A stretch of DNA of 64,000 nucleotides from Bog-375 sp049698695 (GTDB lineage: Bacteria; Acidobacteriota; Terriglobia; Bryobacterales; Bryobacteraceae): the NCBI GenBank assembly GCA_049698695.1, contig JBAVYH010000108.1, forward strand, positions 1 through 64,000, written 5' to 3'. The notes beneath the pieces are model-generated. The model did no database searches. It was given only the letters and a program-made list of their open reading frames with translations, and was not told the origin of the DNA. Below are positions 1 through 7,541 of this stretch, piece by piece (positions within the stretch are counted from its first letter, which is position 1; the number at the start of each line of letters is the position of its first letter). The position numbers were made by a program, and so were the translations under genes.

Positions 1-373
1 CAGGCTCAATTCCTCTGCATCCTGCATGCTGATGATCAACCCCCAGCATGCGCACACCCTCCTCCAGGCTCATCCTGTGTTAGAAACAGGCTCACCTTCA
101 GGCTCATCCTGCATTAGACAAGACTAACACTGGCATCTTGTAGTAGAATCCGGTACAAAAGAAGAAGAGAATTCCTGCCAAGGTGGAAAGGCTGTGGAAG
201 ATGGGTGCACCACTGCGGAAATCGATATGGGATGCGCTGATTGCGTGGGAGTTGCGGCGCAGCGCACGCGAGGCTGAGGGGGCCTGTTTTATCCTGAGCC
301 TATCTTCGTCAAAACATGGACCGCGTTTTTTCTGTAACAGCGCGCTGCAAGAGGCTAAGCTAGGTCGGTTGCT
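1..373. other. Non-coding leader upstream of dnaB with short direct repeats
   Basis: I see no convincing gene here. The octamer CAGGCTCA occurs four times, at 1, 65, 88 and 99. The copies at 65-84 and 99-118 extend to near-identical 20-mers, 34 bp apart and differing at two positions. A 64-codon frame at 183-377 ends in an ATGA overlap with the dnaB start. It begins at GTG with no clear ribosome site and no recognisable content, so I do not call it a gene. Confidence 0.5.
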
Positions 374-1735
374 ATGACAGTTCCCAGTGCTATCGAGAAA
401 GGCCTCCCCGTCAACCTCGACGCCGAGCGATTCGTGCTCGGCTCGATTTTGCTCGACGAGGCCATGTACGTGCAGGCGGCCGGGACTCTGGAGCCCGACG
501 ATTTCATCCTGGAGAAGCACCGGCGTATCTTCCGCCGCATGGGTGAGCTGCAGGAACGCGGCGAAAAGATCGACCGCGTCACGGTGGCCAACGAGCTGAT
601 GAAGTTCAACGAGCTCGAAGCCTGCGACGGGCTCAGCTACCTGGTTTCGCTCGACGACGGCCTGCCGCAGCTTCCCAACCTGGACAGCTACATCCGCATC
701 GTCAAGGACAAGTCGATTCTGCGGCGCATCATTTTCGCCTCGCAGAACATGATGAGCCGCTGCCTGATGGGCGAAGAGGAGCCGGACGAGATTCTTGCCG
801 GCGCCGAGGAAACGCTGCTCAAGCTGGGCGATACGCGGCTCAAGACTGGCCTGGAGCACGCTCACGATGTTGTCAGCGGCTATGAAGGCGGCATCAACGC
901 TTTCCTCGACCCCAGCAAGCGCATCAAGGGAATCAGCACCGGCTTCACCAAGTTCGATGAGCTGTCGGGTGGAATGCACCGCGGGGACCTACTGATCCTG
1001 GCTGGACGGCCGTCGATGGGAAAAACCGCGCTGGCGCTGAACATCGCGCAATACGTGGCGCTCAAGCTGAAACAGACCGTGGCCATCTTTTCGCTGGAAA
1101 TGTCCAAGGAGTCGCTGCTGACGCGCATGCTGTGCGCCGCGGCGCGGGTGGACAGCCAGAAATTCCGCGCCGGCTATCTCAACCAGGAGGAACGGCGCAA
1201 GCTGCACCACGCGCTGACCGAGCTGGTGGAAGCGCCCCTCTACATTGACGACACCGTGGGAGTCCACCTCATGGACATGCACGCCAAGCTGCGGCGCCTG
1301 CAACTGGAGCGGCATAACATCGGCCTCGTCATAGTGGATTATCTCCAGCTTATGACCGGCCGGGGCCGCTTCGAAAACCGCGTCCAGGAGGTGAGCGCGC
1401 TCTCGCGCGGCATGAAGCTGCTGGCCAAGGAGCTCAATATTCCCTTGCTGGTGCTTTCCCAGTTGAGCCGCGCCGTGGAGACTCGGGAGGGCGATCACCG
1501 GCCGCAATTGAGCGACCTGCGCGATTCCGGCTCCATCGAACAGGACGCAGACCTGGTAGGCTTCATCTTTCGCGAAGAAATCTATAAGAAGGACAACGAA
1601 GATCTGCGCGGCAAGGCGGAGCTGATCGTGGCCAAGCAGCGTAACGGTCCGGTGGGGACTGTCAAACTAGCCTTCCTGCACGCGCACACCAAGTTCGAGA
1701 ACCCCGCCGAAGACATCAGGGAACTCGAAGAGTAG
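374..1735 (+). CDS. dnaB: Replicative DNA helicase DnaB
   Basis: This is the hexameric 5'-3' helicase that unwinds DNA ahead of the replication fork and recruits primase. The 453-aa product has the usual DnaB length. The N-terminal DnaB domain spans about residues 10-115 and begins NLDAERFVLGSILLDE. The RecA-like ATPase follows, with Walker A GRPSMGKT near residue 213, a Walker B/LQLMTGRG region near 325, and the late DLRDSGSIEQDAD motif. The ATG gives a family-typical N-terminus. The preceding SD is weak. No intein is visible. It stands alone, without the frequent neighbours rpsR or rplI. Confidence 0.97.
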   Translation: MTVPSAIEKGLPVNLDAERFVLGSILLDEAMYVQAAGTLEPDDFILEKHRRIFRRMGELQERGEKIDRVTVANELMKFNELEACDGLSYLVSLDDGLPQLPNLDSYIRIVKDKSILRRIIFASQNMMSRCLMGEEEPDEILAGAEETLLKLGDTRLKTGLEHAHDVVSGYEGGINAFLDPSKRIKGISTGFTKFDELSGGMHRGDLLILAGRPSMGKTALALNIAQYVALKLKQTVAIFSLEMSKESLLTRMLCAAARVDSQKFRAGYLNQEERRKLHHALTELVEAPLYIDDTVGVHLMDMHAKLRRLQLERHNIGLVIVDYLQLMTGRGRFENRVQEVSALSRGMKLLAKELNIPLLVLSQLSRAVETREGDHRPQLSDLRDSGSIEQDADLVGFIFREEIYKKDNEDLRGKAELIVAKQRNGPVGTVKLAFLHAHTKFENPAEDIRELEE

Positions 1736-1769
1736 CGCCGGCAAGGTGGGGCATGCTTCAGCTTGCCAA

Positions 1770-1793
1770 CGCCCGCTTGCGGGCGCGTTTGTT
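1770..1793 (+). terminator. Possible terminator after dnaB
   Basis: A perfect 7-bp inverted repeat, CGCCCGC/GCGGGCG (1770-1776 and 1779-1785), is followed by CGTTTGTT, 35 bp past the dnaB stop. The loop is very short and the T-tract is interrupted, so termination here is only plausible. Confidence 0.35.
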
Positions 1794-1826
1794 CGAAGCT
1801 TCCAGGTCTGACGGGTCGGGCGCCGG

Positions 1827-2420
1827 TCACCGCTCGGTATACACTTCCACCACCGCGAACGCCTCGGATTGAATGCGGTCGCGCAGTGCGGAGTGGCGCA
1901 GGCGCTGTGCGGCGGCGCGCAAGCGCGCGCAAGTGCCCACCGTCAGCAGGCAGCGGTACCGGTCGGCGCCGTCGCGGTACGAATAGCCGGCGTACACCGG
2001 CCCGGAGCCGCCCACCATCTGCATCAGCTCCTCCCAGAATCCGTTGCGCCGGAACAGGCCGCGGCTGGCGGCCGCGTCACGGCCGATCTCGATCGCCCGC
2101 CTGCCGCCGGTCAGCACGGCTCGTGTGCAGCGGTTGGGCGCAAAAGCCAGCGTCGGGTCGGGATCGGGAAAAGTCGCCAGCAGCTCGCGCAGGCTCTCGC
2201 GGTCGGCGTCCCATCCCGACCAGCGGAAACGCGAAGCGCCGCTCACCAGCGAACCGCGCAGCAGAATTTCGAGCAGGCGCGCCTCGTCTTTGCCGGCCAG
2301 GGCGAGCATGTGCCCCACCAACTCGCGGATGGGTAGTTCCTGGATCACCACCGGGGTGATCGTGATCTCTCCGGCGGCTTCCGAGCTCAGTTTCACGCGG
2401 ACAGTGGCGGGCAGCGCCAT
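1827..2420 (-). CDS. Conserved hypothetical protein, 197 aa
   Basis: I do not recognise this family. The protein is soluble, with no signal peptide or membrane segment, and is rich in Arg and Ala. I chose the ATG at 2420 (MALPATVRVKL) over a frame opening at 2516, because the longer version would run through the start of the divergent gene at 2447 and adds a basic low-complexity stretch. It is convergent with dnaB and divergent from the 2447 gene, with only 26 bp between the two starts, so each promoter must overlap the other gene's leader or 5' end. Confidence 0.7.
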   Translation of the reverse strand: MALPATVRVKLSSEAAGEITITPVVIQELPIRELVGHMLALAGKDEARLLEILLRGSLVSGASRFRWSGWDADRESLRELLATFPDPDPTLAFAPNRCTRAVLTGGRRAIEIGRDAAASRGLFRRNGFWEELMQMVGGSGPVYAGYSYRDGADRYRCLLTVGTCARLRAAAQRLRHSALRDRIQSEAFAVVEVYTER

Positions 2421-2446
2421 ACCTGATTTCACGCTAGCATAGGTCC

Positions 2447-2722
2447 GTGACGGCCCTCGAAAGAGTCGAAGCGGAAATCGCGCGCTACGACCACGCGCTG
2501 CTGCGTTTCTCGGCACGCCAGCACAATGGCGGCGTCGAGCTGGTCATCGAGCTCAAGCAGCCGCCGCCGGGGATGCATATCTATTACGCGCCGGTTCACG
2601 AGCGCGATATCAAGCATCCTCAGTTCGCCTGGACTTTCCAGCGTTACCTCTACGATTGCATGCACGACTACCTGGTGGAGATGTTCCTGCGCACCCCGCA
2701 GAATCGGAACGACGGCCGATGA
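2447..2722 (+). CDS. Small conserved hypothetical protein, 91 aa
   Basis: A 91-aa soluble protein starting at GTG, with a central PPPGMHIYYAPVHERD stretch and an aromatic-rich C-terminal half. I recognise no domain. Its TGA overlaps the ATG of the following MidA-type methyltransferase (ATGA at 2719-2722), which implies translational coupling and probably a two-gene operon. Divergent promoters are shared with the 1827-2420 gene. Confidence 0.75.
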   Translation: MTALERVEAEIARYDHALLRFSARQHNGGVELVIELKQPPPGMHIYYAPVHERDIKHPQFAWTFQRYLYDCMHDYLVEMFLRTPQNRNDGR

Positions 2723-3711
2723 CTCCCGCCGGCGAGATTCTGGCCGCCGAGATTGAGCGCACCGGCCCGGTAGGCTTTCGCCGTTTCATGGAAGTGGCGC
2801 TCTACCACCCGCGGCACGGCTATTACCGGCGGCAGCGCGATCCGTTCGGCAAGCAGGGCGATTTCTACACCGCCGAACAATTGCAGCCGGTCTTCGGGCT
2901 GCTCATGGCCGCGCGGGCGCGGCAACTCTACCGGGCCTCCGGCGTTGGGGCGGACTGCACGGTGGTGGAACTGGGAGCCGGACGCGGCGAGATGGCGGCG
3001 GCGTTCGCGCCGTGGCGCTACGTCCCCATCGAGATAGGTGGTGTAGAGTTGCCAAACCATTGGAGCGGTGTTTTGTTTTCCAACGAATTCTTCGATGCCC
3101 TGCCGGTGGAGGTGGCCATCTTCCGCGGCGGCGAGTTCCGCGAGCAGTGCGTGGGATTTTCCGACGGACGGTTTACCTGGCGGACCGGCCCGGCCGTTGG
3201 CAAAGAGACCGCCGATTATCTGGCGCGCTATTGCCCGCCGCCCGAGGAGGGCAATTGGTATGAGGCCGGCTTGGCGGCGCTTGAATGGATGGAGCGCATC
3301 GCCGCATCACTCGACGACGGCTGCGCGATCACCGTCGATTACGGTTACACACGAACCGAAGCCGCGCGGTTCCCTATGGGCACGCTGATGGGGTACCGCG
3401 CGCACGTCGCACGGGAAGACGTGCTCAGCGATCCGGGCGAGCGCGACATCACGGCGCACGTGAATTTCACCGCGCTCGAGGAGCGCGGCGCGCAGTTGGG
3501 ATTGCGGCGCGCCAGCCTGGAAACGCTGGCCCGCACGCTGCTGGATACGGGGGGAGAGGACCAGTTCGCGGCGGCGCTCCAGGCGGACGATCCGGCCGAG
3601 GCATTGCGCCGCAGAATGCAACTCAAGGCACTGCTGGTGGGAATGGGAGAGACGTTTCGGGTGTTGGTGCAGTACAAGGAGGGAACGAGAGAACCGGAGG
3701 GAAAAGCCTGA
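2719..3711 (+). CDS. MidA/NDUFAF7-type SAM-dependent methyltransferase
   Basis: The 330-aa protein matches the DUF185/MidA family. Its N-terminal region GPVGFRRFMEVALYHPRHGYY and GKQGDFYTAEQLQPVFG are family signatures. The SAM-binding motif VVELGAGRGEMAA lies at about residues 82-93, with a downstream SNEFFDALPVE motif. In mitochondria NDUFAF7 methylates an arginine of the complex I subunit NDUFS2. The bacterial role is less clear, but a complex I-related target is possible and nuoM lies 4 kb away. I chose the ATG at 2719 because it overlaps the upstream stop codon and starts the conserved sequence; the upstream in-frame extension is out-of-family. Confidence 0.88.
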   Translation: MTPAGEILAAEIERTGPVGFRRFMEVALYHPRHGYYRRQRDPFGKQGDFYTAEQLQPVFGLLMAARARQLYRASGVGADCTVVELGAGRGEMAAAFAPWRYVPIEIGGVELPNHWSGVLFSNEFFDALPVEVAIFRGGEFREQCVGFSDGRFTWRTGPAVGKETADYLARYCPPPEEGNWYEAGLAALEWMERIAASLDDGCAITVDYGYTRTEAARFPMGTLMGYRAHVAREDVLSDPGERDITAHVNFTALEERGAQLGLRRASLETLARTLLDTGGEDQFAAALQADDPAEALRRRMQLKALLVGMGETFRVLVQYKEGTREPEGKA

Positions 3712-3717
3712 AACAAT

Positions 3718-3745
3718 GAAAAAGGCCCCGAAAATCGGGGCCTTG
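3718..3745 (-). terminator. Rho-independent terminator of the Lys-rich peptide gene
   Basis: A perfect 10-bp stem AAGGCCCCGA/TCGGGGCCTT (3722-3731 and 3735-3744) has a 3-nt loop. Read on the minus strand it is followed by a T-run (TTTTTC), so it faces leftward. It lies 44 nt past the stop of the small minus-strand gene at 3789-3848. It is also only about 10 bp past the MidA stop and could stop transcription from both sides. Confidence 0.85.
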
Positions 3746-3788
3746 AAGTGGAACTTGTTTGGAAGCCCTTTTTCAGGGCGTACCCGGA

Positions 3789-3848
3789 CTACTTCTTTTT
3801 CTTCGGAGCAGCCTTTTTCTTTGCGGGTTTCTTGGTTGCGCTCTTCAT
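3789..3848 (-). CDS. 19-residue Lys/Ala-rich basic peptide
   Basis: The frame reads MKSATKKPAKKKAAPKKKK, 11 Lys in 19 residues with no acidic residue. This composition resembles histone H1/AlgP-type tails, so nucleic-acid or anionic-polymer binding is an inference. It looks real because every expression signal is present. SD AGGGAGA sits about 8 nt before the ATG. A near-consensus sigma70 promoter (TTGACT, 17 bp, TATATA) lies upstream, and a strong terminator lies 44 nt downstream. The AT-rich upstream stretch contrasts with the GC-rich surroundings. It is below normal gene-calling length. A regulatory or small RNA spanning the same unit is the main alternative. Confidence 0.65.
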   Translation of the reverse strand: MKSATKKPAKKKAAPKKKK

Positions 3849-3905
3849 CGATTGATTCTCCCTAACATCAAATTTTGCGACGTAAAAAAATCGCAATGTG
3901 ATTCA

Positions 3906-3934
3906 TATATAAGGTTGTTCGCGAAGAAAGTCAA
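3906..3934 (-). promoter_or_regulatory. Sigma70-type promoter for the Lys-rich peptide gene
   Basis: On the minus strand, TTGACT (3934-3929) is followed by exactly 17 bp and then TATATA (3911-3906). This is among the best promoter matches in the window. The inferred start of transcription, near 3898, leaves a leader of about 50 nt carrying an AGGGAGA ribosome site. The rest of the 3849-4076 gap holds nothing else I can name. Confidence 0.75.
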
Positions 3935-4076
3935 GAGAAAAATGCATTCCGGGCGACCGAGGCGCCGAGGAGGGGGCGGACTCCGGTGTCCGAAAGGTCG
4001 CGACGCTCGCGTGGTTCGCTCATCCAAACGCGCGGATCGCATCGCGGCAGCCGCCGCGGCGATACAATAGCGAACT

Positions 4077-4832
4077 GTGACCCGCTTCGTTCGCTATCGC
4101 ACCGGCTCAACCGCGTCCTACGGCATTCTGGAGAGCGGCGCCGTTCGTAAGATCCGCGGCGATCCGTTCCACTACCGCGAGACCAGCGCAGTCCGCCCGC
4201 TTTCGGAAGTGAAGCTGCTGTGCCCATGCCAGCCGGAGAAGATTCTCGCAGTGGGCCTCAACTACAAGAGCCACCTTGGCGCGCGGCCGCAGCCTGCGCA
4301 GCCCGGAATCTTCTTCAAACCGGTGAGCGCCCTGCAGAACCCCGGCGATCCGATCCGCATTCCGCGCGATGCGACCGACGTTCACTACGAAGGTGAGCTG
4401 GTGGTCATCATCGGCCGCCGGCTTCGCGACGTAACGCCCGACGAAGCGCGCGCGGGAATCTTCGGCGTGACCTGCGGCAACGATGTTAGCGACCGCAACT
4501 GGCAGCACGGAGCCACCAAGGACCTGCAATGGTGGCGCGCCAAAGGCTCGGACACCTTTGCGCCGTTGGGACCGGCGCTGGTCGCGGGCCTCGATTACGG
4601 CAACCTGGCGCTCGAAACGCGGTTGAACGGCGAAGTAGTGCAAAAACAGACTACCGCCGATTTGATTTTTGACTGCCCGACCATCGTGAGCTGGGTCAGC
4701 GGCTGGGTGACGCTCGAGCCGGGCGACGCAATCTACACGGGGACGCCGGGCAGCACGCGCAAGATGGCGCCCGGCGACGTGGTGGAAGTGGAGATCGAAG
4801 GCATCGGCGTGCTGCGCAACCCGGTGGTTTGA
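4077..4832 (+). CDS. Fumarylacetoacetate hydrolase (FAH) family protein
   Basis: A 251-aa FAH-superfamily enzyme. These metal-dependent enzymes hydrolyse or isomerise C-C bonds in acylpyruvates and aromatic-catabolism intermediates. A short N-terminal domain leads to the core starting EKILAVGLNYKSHL near residue 56. The metal-binding H103-Y-E105-G-E107 motif is intact, and the family signatures GVTCGNDVSDRNWQ and IYTGTPGSTRKMAPGD follow. The start is GTG, with no strong SD visible. Candidates include 2-hydroxyhepta-2,4-diene-1,7-dioate isomerase or a fumarylpyruvate/acylpyruvate hydrolase. No other aromatic-degradation gene lies nearby, so the substrate is open. Confidence 0.9.
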   Translation: MTRFVRYRTGSTASYGILESGAVRKIRGDPFHYRETSAVRPLSEVKLLCPCQPEKILAVGLNYKSHLGARPQPAQPGIFFKPVSALQNPGDPIRIPRDATDVHYEGELVVIIGRRLRDVTPDEARAGIFGVTCGNDVSDRNWQHGATKDLQWWRAKGSDTFAPLGPALVAGLDYGNLALETRLNGEVVQKQTTADLIFDCPTIVSWVSGWVTLEPGDAIYTGTPGSTRKMAPGDVVEVEIEGIGVLRNPVV

Positions 4833-4949
4833 GCGCGCACACCGCCGGCTCGGGAAAACAGAGGACGGGCTAACACCCGCGCCCCCAAATCCGCCGGAGT
4901 TTCCGCGGCGGGCCGGGCATGTGTTGTAATAGAAACAACTTCGCACTCT

Positions 4950-5978
4950 ATGAGGGACGCTAGAAAACGTTTCCGAAGGGCTTGGAAACGGGCGCACCGC
5001 CGCGCCCGGGAAATCCGAATGATCGCCAAGGGGCTGGTCTCGACCGGCCACCCGGTAATGGCGCACATCATTCCCATGCGGCGCTGCAATCTTTCCTGTA
5101 CGTATTGCAATGAGTACGACAATCATTCCAAGCCGGTCCCGATTGAAACCATGTACCAGCGGATCGACCGGTTGGCCGAACTGGGGACGAGCATCATCAC
5201 CATCAGCGGCGGCGAGCCATTGCTCGACCCCGACCTGGATCTGATCATCGCGCGCATTCGCCGCCACGGCATGATCGCCGGTCTCATCACCAACGGCTAC
5301 CTGCTCACTGCGGAACGCATCCAGCGCCTCAACCGCGCCGGGCTCGAGCACCTGCAGATTTCGATCGACAACGTGATGCCGGACGATGTTTCGAAGAAGA
5401 GCCTGAAGGTGCTCGACCGCAAGCTGTGCCTGCTGGCCGAGCACGCCGAGTTTCACGTCAACATCAACTCCGTGGTGGGCGGCGGCATCCGCCATCCGCA
5501 GGATGCGCCGCTGATCGGCCGGCGCGCCATCGAGTTGGGCTTCACTTCCACCATCGGCATCATTCATGACGGCGCCGGGCAGCTCCGACCGCTGGGTGGC
5601 GAAGAGCGGGAAGTTTACATGGCGATGCGCGCCATGGAAAAATCCAGCTATGCGCAGATCAACTATTTCCAGGACAACATCGCGCACGGTAAAGAGAACG
5701 AGTGGCGCTGCCGGGCCGGCGCACGTTATCTCTACATCTGCGAGGAGGGCCTGGTGCACTACTGCTCGCAGCAGCGCGGCTACCCGGCCAAGCCGCTGAT
5801 GGAATACACTCTCGAAGACATCCGCCGCGAATACCGCACGGCCAAAGCCTGCGCTCCGCGCTGCACGGTGGCCTGTGTGCATCAGATTTCCTATATCGAT
5901 TTCTGGCGCGGCCGGCAAGACCTGGCGCCGTCGCAACTCGGTCAGGCCTCGCCGCAAGACCTGGTGCAGCTCCGCTAG
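4950..5978 (+). CDS. Radical SAM protein
   Basis: A 342-aa radical SAM enzyme with the iron-sulfur motif C46-N-L-S-C50-T-Y-C53, followed by ISGGEPLLDPDLD (the GGE SAM-binding motif). The C-terminal part has further Cys (CRAG, ICEEG, HYCSQQ, CAPRCTVAC) consistent with a SPASM/twitch-type auxiliary cluster. The N-terminal 25 residues are very basic. HpnH-like and peptide-maturase enzymes have this shape, but no precursor peptide or hopanoid gene is adjacent. The next gene, a methyltransferase, starts 27 bp downstream on the same strand and probably belongs to the same operon. Confidence 0.88.
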   Translation: MRDARKRFRRAWKRAHRRAREIRMIAKGLVSTGHPVMAHIIPMRRCNLSCTYCNEYDNHSKPVPIETMYQRIDRLAELGTSIITISGGEPLLDPDLDLIIARIRRHGMIAGLITNGYLLTAERIQRLNRAGLEHLQISIDNVMPDDVSKKSLKVLDRKLCLLAEHAEFHVNINSVVGGGIRHPQDAPLIGRRAIELGFTSTIGIIHDGAGQLRPLGGEEREVYMAMRAMEKSSYAQINYFQDNIAHGKENEWRCRAGARYLYICEEGLVHYCSQQRGYPAKPLMEYTLEDIRREYRTAKACAPRCTVACVHQISYIDFWRGRQDLAPSQLGQASPQDLVQLR

Positions 5979-6005
5979 AGAGCGCCTCCAGGTACTTGGG
6001 ATACC

Positions 6006-7211
6006 ATGGTTCGAGGTCAACGCAAACCAATCGTGGAGACGCTTTTTCCCAGAGACATCGCGGAATTCGTCAGGGCAGGCGTGGAGTTTCGCGACCGCTT
6101 ATCCGGTGTGAAGGCGAACACGGAGCTGGCCGATTACGGGTGGTACCCTTACGAATCGCTGACGGCGCTGCCGGTGGTCGCAGACTTGATGGCAGATCAC
6201 TACGACGATCTTCGGCACGCATGTTGCGCCGGCGCCGTGGCGGATCTCGGGTGCGGCGACGGCGACTTCGCGATGATGTTGGCGCGCTTTGGCGCACGCG
6301 TGGACGCGGTGGATCATCGCGAAGCAAATTTCAATCAAATGCGGGGAGTGGAGGCGCTGCGGAAGACGTTATGCCCCGAGGTGTGCATTCACGATATCGA
6401 CTTCGATGGAGCGTTCCACCTGCCGCGCACCGACTACGGCCTCGTCCTGTTCCTGGGTACGCTGTATCACCTGAGGAATCCGTTCTACGTGCTTCAGGAG
6501 CTGGCGAAGGCAAGCGACTGGTGCATCCTGAGCACGCGCATCGCGCAGGTCACACCCGGAGCGCGCACACGAATTGAGACGGAACCCCTGGCGTACCTGC
6601 TGGCGGCGCGAGAGGCGAATAACGATCCGACCAACTTTTGGGTATTCTCGCCGGCCGGGCTGGTGCGGCTGCTCGACAGGGCCGGATGGATGGTGCTGGG
6701 CCAAAAACGGCTGGGATGCGCGGTGGATTCCGACCCGGTCGGAGACGCGGCGGACGAGCGGATGTTCGTGCTGCTGAAAAGCCGCACGCGTCACCCGGAA
6801 TTGCAGGTGCGTCCGCTTGACGGCTGGCATGCGCCGGAGGAGGACCGTTGGTGCTGGACGGCGAAGCGCTTTTCCATCGAAGCAGTCTTGCCGGCGGGAT
6901 CGCGCTCTTCAGAATTTGCGCTGCGCTTCACGGTTCCGGCGGAGGTGGTCGTTTCGAGTAGCGGGGAAGTCGGGCTGTCTTGCCGAATCGACGGCAGGCC
7001 GGCGGGATCGATCTCGTGCAGGAGTCCGGAGACGCTCGAGTTCCGGGGACGGTTTCCCGAATCGATTGCGGCCGGAGCGTGCGTGGTGCTGGAGTTCTCG
7101 GTAGAGAGCTCGTTTGCGCCCGCGGACGATGGCCGCGAGCTTGGGGTGGTGGTTCCCCTGCTCGATGCATCGAGCAGGGGCACGCACCGCATTCCTTTCC
7201 GAATCTCCTGA
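6006..7211 (+). CDS. Class I SAM-dependent methyltransferase with C-terminal beta-rich domain
   Basis: A 401-aa protein. Residues about 75-110 carry the SAM-binding motif ADLGCGDGDFAMMLARFG followed by acidic VDAVDHRE. Residues 60-250 resemble DUF1698/CmoB-like methyltransferases (FLGTLYHLRNPFYVL). The last 120 residues form a separate, probably beta-sandwich domain with no known name to me. It lies 27 bp behind a radical SAM gene, so the two may modify the same substrate. The substrate is unknown. Confidence 0.8.
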   Translation: MVRGQRKPIVETLFPRDIAEFVRAGVEFRDRLSGVKANTELADYGWYPYESLTALPVVADLMADHYDDLRHACCAGAVADLGCGDGDFAMMLARFGARVDAVDHREANFNQMRGVEALRKTLCPEVCIHDIDFDGAFHLPRTDYGLVLFLGTLYHLRNPFYVLQELAKASDWCILSTRIAQVTPGARTRIETEPLAYLLAAREANNDPTNFWVFSPAGLVRLLDRAGWMVLGQKRLGCAVDSDPVGDAADERMFVLLKSRTRHPELQVRPLDGWHAPEEDRWCWTAKRFSIEAVLPAGSRSSEFALRFTVPAEVVVSSSGEVGLSCRIDGRPAGSISCRSPETLEFRGRFPESIAAGACVVLEFSVESSFAPADDGRELGVVVPLLDASSRGTHRIPFRIS

Positions 7212-7241
7212 CGCGGCCAACTCATGATCACATCTCAGCGG

Positions 7242-7274
7242 CCCCTCCGTGGGGCAAATTGCCCCACGGAGGGG
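7242..7274. repeat. Perfect 16-bp-arm palindrome
   Basis: Arms CCCCTCCGTGGGGCAA (7242-7257) and its exact complement (7259-7274) flank a single central A. A related shorter copy lies at 7316-7332. Confidence 0.9.
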
Positions 7275-7315
7275 ATGCTATGTTATTGAAGACAAACAAA
7301 CCCGCTGGCGTTTCA

Positions 7316-7332
7316 TGGGGCAATCTGCCCCA
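7316..7332. repeat. Shorter copy of the GGGGCA palindrome
   Basis: TGGGGCA/TGCCCCA arms of 7 bp flank ATC. The core repeats that of the 7242-7274 palindrome, which suggests a dispersed element. Confidence 0.8.
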
Positions 7333-7405
7333 CTTGGCCGGTGGTTCCATAGATCGCCCTATAAATAAGGTTTCGAATCTCCCGCCGGCGGACGCTTGGA
7401 AAACC

Positions 7406-7425
7406 GGGCCGGACACGTCCGGCCC
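7406..7425. repeat. GC-rich inverted repeat
   Basis: GGGCCGGAC and GTCCGGCCC, 9-bp perfect arms with an AC spacer. It could form a very stable hairpin between the convergent methyltransferase and nuoM genes. Confidence 0.8.
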
Positions 7426-7541
7426 CTACAAATGGCGACGGCGGCTCCCGTTCTTACTGTGGCACGGAAGGCAAGTGGAGGCGGTGTCCCAAGCCCGGGA
7501 AAAAGGCGGTAAGCCGCGTGTTGGCAGCGGTTTCGAAATAC

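Larger units (their letters stand above)
7212..7541. other. 330-bp intergenic region with palindromic repeats
   Basis: No gene is supported here. The region separates the methyltransferase from the convergent nuoM and carries three inverted repeats, listed separately. These may act as bidirectional terminators or REP-like elements. No T-tract follows any of them. Confidence 0.6.

Noticed and set aside
183..377. 64-codon frame overlapping the dnaB start by ATGA
   Set aside because: The overlap is suggestive of coupling, but there is no ribosome site, no recognisable sequence, and the frame starts at GTG; too weak to annotate.
104..979. 291-codon minus-strand frame over the dnaB 5' half
   Set aside because: Shadow of dnaB; the dnaB product has all expected motifs.
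4107..6020. 637-codon minus-strand open frame
   Set aside because: It lies opposite the FAH-family and radical SAM genes, which have intact motifs; the minus-strand translation is His/Arg/Ala-rich with no domain, as expected for the antisense of high-GC coding sequence.
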